Below, in pieces: positions 50,371 through 59,370 of a stretch of DNA of 64,000 nt. Position 1 is the stretch's first letter. Every line of letters begins with the position of its first letter. The position numbers and the translations under genes were made by a program. The notes under the pieces were generated by a model. The model was given only the letters and a program-made list of their open reading frames with translations, ran no database searches and was not told the DNA's origin. This stretch comes from Acridotheres tristis (taxonomy: Eukaryota; Chordata; Aves; Passeriformes; Sturnidae): NCBI GenBank assembly GCA_037013685.1, contig CM072884.1, forward strand, positions 2,914,001 through 2,978,000, given 5' to 3'.

Positions 50371-50468
50371 ACTTCTCTCAACTTGTCTCTGTGATTCATT
50401 CCCTTCCATGAGTTGATTTCAGAACTGGGGAGCTGTACTAAATATGTTGGATTATTTTCAGAGTAGTA

Positions 50469-52430
50469 CAGGTTACTTCAGGTCATTTAATTCCCTGTGA
50501 GGGGTTATTTGAGGTCATTTGAGGCCCCAGTTGGGGTTACTTTAGGTCACAGGGGTCATTTGAGGTCATTTGAGGTCCTGATCGGGGTTACTTCAGGTCA
50601 TTGGGGTTATTTCAGGTCACAGGGGTTACTTGAGGTCATTTGAGAATTTTTGGATTTCTCCAGGGGTTACTTTAGGTCATTTGAGACCCTCTTCGGGGTC
50701 ATTTGAGTTCATGGTCGGGGTTACTTCAGGTCATTGGGGTCATTTGAGTTCATGATCGGGGTTACTTCAGGTCATTGGGGTTATTTCAGGTCACAGGGGT
50801 TACTTGAGGTCATTTGAGAATTTTTGGATTTCTCCAGGGGTTACTTTAGGTCATTTGAGACCCTCATCGGGGTCATTTGAGTTCATGGTCGGGGTTACTT
50901 CAGGTCATTGGGGTCATTTGAGTTCATGATCGGGGTTACTTCAGGTCATTGGGGTTATTTCAGGTCACAGGGGTTACTTGAGGTCATTTGAGAATTTTTG
51001 GATTTCTCCAGGGGTTACTTTAGGTCATTTGAGACCCTCATCGGGGTCATTTGAGTTCATGGTCGGGGTTACTTCAGGTCATTGGGGTCATTTGAGTTCA
51101 TGATCGGGGTTACTTCAGGTCATTGGGGTTATTTCAGGTCACAGGGGTTACTTGAGGTCATTTGAGAATTTTTGGATTTCTCCAGGGGTTACTTTAGGTC
51201 ATTTGAGACCCTCTTCGGGGTCATTTGAGTTCATGGTCGGGGTTACTTCAGGTCATTGGGGTCATTTGAGTTCATGATCGGGGTTACTTCAGGTCATTGG
51301 GGTTATTTCAGGTCACAGGGGTTACTTGAGGTCATTTGAGAATTTTTGGATTTCTCCAGGGGTTACTTTAGGTCATTTGAGACCCTCATCGGGGTCATTT
51401 GAGTTCATGGTCGGGGTTACTTCAGGTCATTGGGGTCATTTGAGTTCATGATCGGGGTTACTTCAGGTCATTGGGGTTATTTCAGGTCACAGGGGTTACT
51501 TGAGGTCATTTGAGAATTTTTGGATTTCTCCAGGGGTTACTTTAGGTCATTTGAGACCCTCTTCGGGGTCATTTGAGTTCATGGTCGGGGTTACTTCAGG
51601 TCATTGGGGTCATTTGAGTTCATGATCGGGGTTACTTCAGGTCATTGGGGTTATTTCAGGTCACAGGGGTTACTTGAGGTCATTTGAGAATTTTTGGATT
51701 TCTCCAGGGGTTACTTTAGGTCATTTGAGACCCTCTTCGGGGTCATTTGAGTTCATGGTCGGGGTTACTTCAGGTCATTGGGGTCATTTGAGTTCATGAT
51801 CGGGGTTACTTCAGGTCATTGGGGTTATTTCAGGTCACAGGGGTTACTTGAGGTCATTTGAGAATTTTTGGATTTCTCCAGGGGTTACTTTAGGTCATTT
51901 GAGACCCTCTTCGGGGTCATTTGAGTTCATGGTCGGGGTTACTTCAGGTCATTGGGGTCATTTGAGTTCATGATCGGGGTTACTTCAGGTCATTGGGGTT
52001 ATTTCAGGTCACAGGGGTTACTTGGAGGTCATTTGAGAATTTTTGGATTTCTCCAGGGGTTACTTTAGGTCATTTGAGACCCTCTTCGGGGTCATTTGAG
52101 TTCATGGTCGGGGTTACTTCAGGTCATTGGGGTCATTTGAGTTCATGATCGGGGGTTACTTCAGGTCATTGGGGTTATTTCAGGTCACAGGGGTTACTTG
52201 AGGTCATTTGGAGAATTTTTGGATTTCTCCAGGGGTTACTTTAGGTCATTTGAGACCCTCTTCGGGGTCATTTGAGTTCATGGTCGGGGTTACTTCAGGT
52301 CATTGGGGTCATTTGAGTTCATGATCGGGGTTACTTCAGGTCATTGGGGTTTCAAGGGGTTATTTGAGGTCATTTGAGTCTTTGTTAATTGATCCAGGGG
52401 TTACTTGAGGTCATTGGAGGCCCTGCTAGA
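50469..52430 (+). repeat. 174-bp higher-order minisatellite rich in nuclear-receptor half-sites, copy A
   Basis: Ten units at 174-bp spacing, two of them one or two bases longer near 52.0-52.2 kb, after a divergent lead-in. Each unit is made of five related subunits of 41, 39, 41, 31 and 22 bp that begin GGGGTTACTT or GGGGTCATTT. A unit holds five AGGTCA, two GGGTCA and two AGTTCA, all on the same strand. AGGTCATTGGGGTCA is a perfect DR3, and GGGTCATTTGAGTTCA (twice per unit) is a perfect DR4 by the RGKTCA rule for receptor half-sites. Subunit 4 has a CTT/CAT variant that differs from unit to unit. Binding is not demonstrated. Confidence 0.96.
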
Positions 52431-55361
52431 GATACTTGATTTCATTTGGAATTACTGGAATGGGAAGCCCAGTTAGCACAGATCTGCTTTTGGACTTTGC
52501 TGTCCATAACGTCCAGCCAGGCCTGCAGGGACAGCAGCCAGGACAGCTGGACACCAGTGGACTCATCACACTCGGGTCAAGGTCTCTAAAGTGCCAGGGA
52601 TTTGGAGTTCTGGGCTGGAAGACCTCAGATATGAGTAGCCATGGGCAAGGACCTCCCGTGATTAATGGGTTAATCCAAACTGCCTGTGTCTGCTTTATTC
52701 CCTGGATTTACTTGCCACACCTGGTATAGAAGTGGAGAGTCAGGAGGGAGTGTTTCAGATGTTCCAGGCTGTTAAAAAGGGTTAAGTTAATAACCAGGGT
52801 TTGTAAAGTGAGAAATGAGAAGAGGAGGGATTGAGAGGAAAGCTCGTGCATTTACAATTTGATGGGTGAGGGGATGGGTGTGAATGTCTCTACTGACCTC
52901 AAGCAGCAGGTTTGTTGCAGAGCCCAGCCAGTGGTGGACTCTCTCCCTTTAGTCCAGTAAAGCTGCAGGACTCCTCTATCTCCTTTTTGGACATAAACCT
53001 CTGGCATTTGTGGATTTTCCTGACACTGGAAATTGCTATACCTGCTATTCTCAAGTACTTGTGGAGGCAATGGAAATACTAGATTTCTTGAGAACTGCTC
53101 CTATTTGTTGATTTCTCATAAAAAAAATTTCCATGCTCAAATTGTAGCAGAGCCCCAAACATTTTTTTATCCATGAGAAACATCTCTCTCGAGATGGAAC
53201 CTATTGGAGTTCATGGAGCTGCAGGTATTCCCCTCATTCACCTCGTCTCTGCTGGCACAGGCAGGAACCTGGATCCATCTCAGCAGCCTTTCCTTGCCAT
53301 CCCTGCAGAGCCCACAGGCATCCTGGATCACTCTGCTGCTCTGCCCTGCCACAGCCACTTCATCACAGCTGCCACTGGAACAGTGAGTGCAGCTGTGACA
53401 TTCCCCTCCCAGGCAGGGGAATATTTGTCCTCTCCCCTCGTCACCCCTTCCACAGAAATTCCTCACGTGTTGAGGCAATGGCAGTCACGGGGGGTTTGCT
53501 GCTGAAAGTCTCAAACGTTTGTTTTCTGCTTGCTCCTTGCAATATCTGAGGTGCTGGTGCCTGGCAAAGCTGTGCCTTTGTACCATCAAGCATTCTGCAA
53601 GATAGTCCAAAAACACCCTGGAGAGAAAAAAACCTACCCAAATATCCAAATTCCCAGGATTTTTAACTTGCTATTAATCCATGTGACTCCTTCTCAATGA
53701 GACCATTAGATCCTGAGAAACAAACCTGCATTAATCTTGCATCTTCTAATTCTGGCAATTTCAGCTTTTGCTGCTGCTCTGAGTTGGACACACAGGCTGG
53801 GACTCACTTTCTCCTTTTGAGTTCACAATTCTTTCTCACTTATATCTTTATAAAGGTACATTTATAACTACATGGATTGGCACTGTGAGTTTTGCAGCAC
53901 ATTTCTGAGGTAATGTGCTCTGTCCATAGATTACAGATTTCAGAATCACACAATCAAGGCTAGGCACTGAACCAAAAATTTATCCCAAAGGCAAGATGCT
54001 GGATTTCTTGAGGTTGAGAATTGATGAGGAATGGCCCTGCATCCCTGATTTTTTTCTTGTGGTTTGGGGGAAAAATAAAATTTATCCTGATAGATTAGAA
54101 ACATTCAAGGGTTAATTTGATTTAATTCAGTACTTGAGTATAATATTCACTTACAAATCCAGGAGGAATATTTATCTGTATTGAAGGATATGTAAAAGTG
54201 ATCATAACTTACTGGAGATAAAGAGTTTTGAAGAGCCCCTCCACAGTTCAATCCTGAATCATTGCTGGAAAGCATGGCCATGAACATCCCTACAAAGACA
54301 GGCTGAGAAAGGTGGGAGTTTTCATTGAGCAGCACTCACCATGCTTGGCTAGGGGAGTCACTACATAGAGGAAAATACTCACGGGTATTTTATTCATTTC
54401 AATTTTTAAAGAACTAAAATGAGGCCTTTTTCCTTTTATTTGGCACTTGTATGATGGATGATCTATCTTCAGACAGCTAAATTTCAGGTCCATATCTTAT
54501 TAATAGAGATAGACTTTAAATTCAATATTTTAAACTGCTCTAAGCAGCATTTCTGTCTCTCTTTTGATTACTTGAGAGCTTGATTTTTAGTCGTAGACTA
54601 CTAAAAGTGCATTTCACTGAACAGTGTTAGAAATTGGGTCAAATAAATAAAACCTATGACATGACTTTTCAGGATGGTTTACATGTACCATAAGAAATAT
54701 AAATCTGTTGTGATTTATGCCATAAATGCTTTTACAGTTAACTACCAGTAATGCAACTAAAGCAAATGCAAAACCTTGAGATTTGAGTCCTAAGGAGTTA
54801 GAAATTATTGATTAAATTTTTTCTGTACAAGTCTCCCAAACAATTATTGTAGGTCATTTTGATGTTGGCCACATAAAAGAGTGCTGGAATTCCTTATTTC
54901 TTACACAAATTATACTGATTGCATCTGCCCTGACATAATCCACAATTCCTTTATTGCTTTCTTTACTGAGCTTTCCTCTCCAGTTTCTTACATTCTTACT
55001 TTTCTTACCATTATTTCACAATCTTTGCTTTGGGTGTTTGGATGTTTTGTTGGTTTGGGGTAGTTTTTTCTTGCTTTGGGGTTTTTGGTGGGGTTTTTTT
55101 GGAGGGGTTGCATGGGACAGGGGAGCTGCTGAGCATTCTCTTCCAAGAGGTTTTGCCTACAGCAAGGGCAGTTATTATTGTGCATTTTAAGAGTGGGAAG
55201 GGCTCATAAACCACAAATACACATTCATCATCATCATCATCATCAAATGCAAATAATATACAAATAGTCAATATTTACCCGAGTACAATTTGACAGAGGG
55301 GAGGTTGGGAATGGGATGCAGTTTAACTCAAGCTTTAATAATGTTCCCAGCTGAGGCCACA
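52431..55361. other. Unassigned non-coding segment, copy A
   Basis: About 2.9 kb with no recognised gene. Moderate-GC sequence at 52.43-53.65 kb carries open frames of about 100 codons on both strands (52436-52729 plus; 53173-53505 plus; 53167-53478 minus) that match no family I know. From 53.65 kb on it is AT-rich. A (TCA)n run lies at 55226-55245. The frames are partly kept in the second copy, but at about 1% divergence that says nothing about function. Confidence 0.5.
52845..52990 (-). repeat. Dispersed repeat fragment, possible LTR (copy A)
   Basis: The 52845-52930 part shares an ordered set of blocks with 44645-44760, including CAAGCAGCAGGTTTGTTGCA. On the minus strand the 52930-52990 part holds a CTGCAGCTTTACTGGA block where the second copy has AATAAA (here mutated to ACTAAA). 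The pattern is that of an LTR R-U5 in minus orientation. Family not identified. Confidence 0.4.
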
Positions 55362-55461
55362 NNNNNNNNNNNNNNNNNNNNNNNNNNNNNNNNNNNNNNN
55401 NNNNNNNNNNNNNNNNNNNNNNNNNNNNNNNNNNNNNNNNNNNNNNNNNNNNNNNNNNNNN
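55362..55461. other. Assembly gap (100 N)
   Basis: Exactly 100 N, a common placeholder for a gap of unknown size. Duplicated sequence touches both edges. Confidence 0.99.
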
Positions 55462-55969
55462 TCATCCTTGGAAACATCTGGCTGAGCCCTGCGGAGCTGG
55501 GAAGAGGAAACTGAGGAGGGCCGTCAGAAATGGAGAAAGGAGCTTAAGGAAGGAATTCACCACATCTCACCAGAACCAACCAGAGTCTCTGCCTTAGGAG
55601 CAGATGTCCCCAGCCAAGGAGAGAGGACACTCCACAAGGTAAACTCTGCTTTTTCCTTCAGGAACATGGGATGGAAAACCCACCTCCTCCTTGGCAGCCC
55701 AGGTACGTGGACTGAAATGAGGAACATCTACCAGGAGATGTCATTTAGTGTCACCTCTGCTCTGGTCTCTCATGGACAGAACTCTGGACTGTATAGGAAT
55801 GAAAATATGACTGAATCTCTTAAAGAGACCTCAGGAACATATTTATTTTATTTATATTTACATATTTATATTTACAGGGAGGAGACCAACGTGTACCAAG
55901 ACCAGGAATAGAGGGACCTGGCTCCAGCCGGGTGGAGGAAAGGGACAGTCGGATCTGTTGGACTGTGTG

Positions 55970-56386
55970 GATCCCATGGGCTGGCACATCTGACCCACAG
56001 AGATATTCCAGCTGTGGGGGACACTGGTGCTCAGTGTACCCCGATGCCACCAAGGATGTGGGAGCAGAATCCATTTCTGTTGCTGACAGGAGGATCCCAG
56101 CAGCTGCAGTGAGTTTAACTGGGAACGAGTGGCACCAACACCCCAGCGTGACTGGCCCAGAGGCCCCTGCCTCCTCAGCATGGAGGAGCTCAGAAATGGG
56201 TATTTCAGAGACCCAAAAGGACAGCGCTGGGCTTTTGGGATGGCTGCTGCAAAGACAGAAGACATCAGACAACTGAATGCTCTGGCTGCTCTTCAGATGA
56301 CCCCTCTGCTGTGGGACTGCTGAGAGCTGAAGGACAGCAGGTACCAGCCAGCACACAACAGTGCACCATCAGCAATTCTTCATCAT
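55970..56386 (+). pseudogene. pro: Broken retroviral protease, copy B
   Basis: Second copy of the protease remnant. DTGA is encoded at 56020-56031, but one base fewer just downstream (AAGGATGTG here, AAGGTATGTG in the other copy) moves VGAESISVAD into another frame. The block after GPEAP is again in a different frame. A two-base difference near 56292 cuts the post-protease frame short, at 56323. As in the other copy, no reverse transcriptase follows. Differences of this kind may be true allelic mutations or residual sequencing indels next to a contig end. Confidence 0.65.
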
Positions 56387-56460
56387 AATACAATTTTGCT
56401 GTAGAACATTTCAAAAAGGCCAAAGTGGTTTGTTTATTTTTTTCCACTTACTGAAAACAA

Positions 56461-56478
56461 AATAAAAACCTAAATAAA
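56461..56478 (+). terminator. Tandem AATAAA polyadenylation signals, copy B
   Basis: AATAAA at 56461-56466 and 56473-56478 with the same GT-rich downstream stretch as in copy A. Confidence 0.5.
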
Positions 56479-56578
56479 ACTTCTCTCAACTTGTCTCTGT
56501 GATTCATTCCCTTCCATGAGTTGATTTCAGAACTGGGGAGCTGTACTAAATATGTTGGATTATTTTCAGAGTAGTACA

Positions 56579-59370
56579 GGTTACTTCAGGTCATTTAATT
56601 CCCTGTGAGGGGTTATTTGAGGTCATTTGAGGCCCCAGTTGGGGTTACTTTAGGTCACAGGGGTCATTTGAGGTCATTTGAGGTCCTGATCGGGGTTACT
56701 TCAGGTCATTGGGGTTATTTCAGGTCACAGTGGTTACTTGAGGTCATTTGAGAATTTTTGGATTTCTCCAGGGGTTACTTTAGGTCATTTGAGACCCTCT
56801 TCGGGGTCATTTGAGTTCATGGTCGGGGTTACTTCAGGTCATTGGGGTCATTTGAGTTCATGATCGGGGTTACTTCAGGTCATTGGGGTTATTTCAGGTC
56901 ACAGGGGTTACTTGAGGTCATTTGAGAATTTTTGGATTTCTCCAGGGGTTACTTTAGGTCATTTGAGACCCTCATCGGGGTCATTTGAGTTCATGGTCGG
57001 GGTTACTTCAGGTCATTGGGGTCATTTGAGTTCATGATTGGGGTTACTTCAGGTCATTGGGGTTATTTCAGGTCACAGGGGTTACTTGAGGTCATTTGAG
57101 AATTTTTGGATTTCTCCAGGGGTTACTTTAGGTCATTTGAGACCCTCTTCGGGGTCATTTGAGTTCATGGTCGGGGTTACTTCAGGTCATTGGGGTCATT
57201 TGAGTTCATGATCGGGGTTACTTCAGGTCATTGGGGTTATTTCAGGTCACAGGGGTTACTTGAGGTCATTTGAGAATTTTTGGATTTCTCCAGGGGTTAC
57301 TTTAGGTCATTTGAGACCCTCATCGGGGTCATTTGAGTTCATGGTCGGGGTTACTTCAGGTCATTGGGGTCATTTGAGTTCATGATTGGGGTTACTTCAG
57401 GTCATTGGGGTTATTTCAGGTCACAGGGGTTACTTGAGGTCATTTGAGAATTTTTGGATTTCTCCAGGGGTTACTTTAGGTCATTTGAGACCCTCATCGG
57501 GGTCATTTGAGTTCATGGTCGGGGTTACTTCAGGTCATTGGGGTCATTTGAGTTCATGATCGGGGTTACTTCAGGTCGTTGGGGTTATTTCAGGTCACAG
57601 GGGTTACTTCAGGTCATTTGAGAATTTTTGGATTTCTCCAGGGGTTACTTTAGGTCATTTGAGACCCTCTTCGGGGTCATTTGAGTTCATGGTCGGGGTT
57701 ACTTCAGGTCATTGGGGTCATTTGAGTTCATGATCGGGGTTACTTCAGGTCATTGGGGTTATTTCAGGTCACAGGGGTTACTTGAGGTCATTTGAGAATT
57801 TTTGGATTTCTCCAGGGGTTACTTTAGGTCATTTGAGACCCTCATCGGGGTCATTTGAGTTCATGGTCGGGGTTACTTCAGGTCATTGGGGTCATTTGAG
57901 TTCATGATCGGGGTTACTTCAGGTCATTGGGGTTATTTCAGGTCACAGGGGTTACTTGAGGTCATTTGAGAATTTTTGGATTTCTCCAGGGGTTACTTTA
58001 GGTCATTTGAGACCCTCTTCGGGGTCATTTGAGTTCATGGTCGGGGTTACTTCAGGTCATTGGGGTCATTTGAGTTCATGATCGGGGTTACTTCAGGTCA
58101 TTGGGGTTATTTCAGGTCACAGGGGTTACTTGAGGTCATTTGAGAATTTTTGGATTTCTCCAGGGGTTACTTTAGGTCATTTGAGACCCTCTTCGGGGTC
58201 ATTTGAGTTCATGGTCGGGGTTACTTCAGGTCATTGGGGTCATTTGAGTTCATGATTGGGGTTACTTCAGGTCATTGGGGTTATTTCAGGTCACAGGGGT
58301 TACTTGAGGTCATTTGAGAATTTTTGGATTTCTCCAGGGGTTACTTTAGGTCATTTGAGACCCTCATCGGGGTCATTTGAGTTCATGGTCGGGGTTACTT
58401 CAGGTCATTGGGGTCATTTGAGTTCATGATCGGGGTTACTTCAGGTCATTGGGGTTATTTCAGGTCACAGGGGTTACTTGAGGTCATTTGAGAATTTTTG
58501 GATTTCTCCAGGGGTTACTTTAGGTCATTTGAGACCCTCTTCGGGGTCATTTGAGTTCATGGTCGGGGTTACTTCAGGTCATTGGGGTCATTTGAGTTCA
58601 TGATTGGGGTTACTTCAGGTCATTGGGGTTATTTCAGGTCACAGGGGTTACTTGAGGTCATTTGAGAATTTTTGGATTTCTCCAGGGGTTACTTTAGGTC
58701 ATTTGAGACCCTCACCGGGGTCATTTGAGTTCATGGTCGGGGTTACTTCAGGTCATTGGGGTCATTTGAGTTCATGATTGGGGTTACTTCAGGTCATTGG
58801 GGTTATTTCAGGTCACAGGGGTTACTTGAGGTCATTTGAGAATTTTTGGATTTCTCCAGGGGTTACTTTAGGTCATTTGAGACCCTCATCGGGGTTACTT
58901 CAGGTCATTGGGGTCATTTGAGTTCATGATCGGGGTTACTTCAGGTCATTGGGGTTATTTCAGGTCACAGGGGTTACTTGAGGTCATTTGGGAATTTTTG
59001 GATTTCTCCAGGGGTTACTTTAGGTCATTTGAGACCCTCATCGGGGTCATTTGAGTTCATGGTCGGGGTTACTTCAGGTCATTGGGGTCATTTGAGTTCA
59101 TGATTGGGGTTACTTCAGGTCATTGGGGTTATTTCAGGTCACAGGGGTTACTTGAGGTCATTTGAGAATTTTTTGAGTTCTCCAGGGGTTACTTTAGGTC
59201 ATTTGAGACCCTCTTCGGGGTCATTTGAGTTCATGGTCGGGGTTACTTCAGGTCATTGGGGTCATTTGAGTTCATGATCGGGGTTACTTCAGGTCATTGG
59301 GGTTACTTGAGGTCATTTGAGTCTTTGTTAATTGATCCAGGGGTTACTTGAGGTCATAGGAGGCCCTGCT
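56579..59370 (+). repeat. 174-bp higher-order minisatellite rich in nuclear-receptor half-sites, copy B
   Basis: Fifteen units: thirteen at exact 174-bp spacing from 56760 to 58848 (measured at the GGATTTCTCC landmark), then one spaced 152 bp because the 22-bp subunit was lost near 58890, then a diverged last unit near 59174. The half-site content is as in copy A. A GATTGG variant of GATCGG occurs in six units here and in none of copy A, so this array is not a simple extension of the other. Confidence 0.96.

Larger units (their letters stand above)
47279..50440 (+). mobile_element. Class II (Lys-primed) endogenous retrovirus remnant
   Basis: Parts in order: 5' LTR, tRNA-Lys primer site, leader, gag with stops and a frame break, protease with DTGA motif and frame break, a short post-protease stretch, and two AATAAA signals. 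Reverse transcriptase, RNase H, integrase, envelope and a 3' LTR are not visible. The internal region is about 2.6 kb against the usual 7 kb or so of a full provirus, so most of pol and env has been lost, or this is a short non-autonomous derivative. The right end merges into the 174-bp minisatellite, so the exact 3' boundary is uncertain. The part from 49352 onward is repeated after the assembly gap. Confidence 0.75.
49352..55361. repeat. Duplicated segment, copy A (left of gap)
   Basis: Matches 55462-62293 along its whole length, in the same orientation. It ends at the last base before the N run. It carries the 3' part of the retroviral remnant, the 174-bp minisatellite (10 units) and 2.9 kb of unassigned DNA. 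In the non-repeat part I count roughly 25 single-base differences over 2.9 kb, plus a 10-base and a 3-base indel, so about 1% divergence. Confidence 0.96.

Noticed and set aside
45208..52430. Regular repeats considered as CRISPR-like
   Set aside because: The units are contiguous with no unique spacers, and the context is vertebrate; these are minisatellites.
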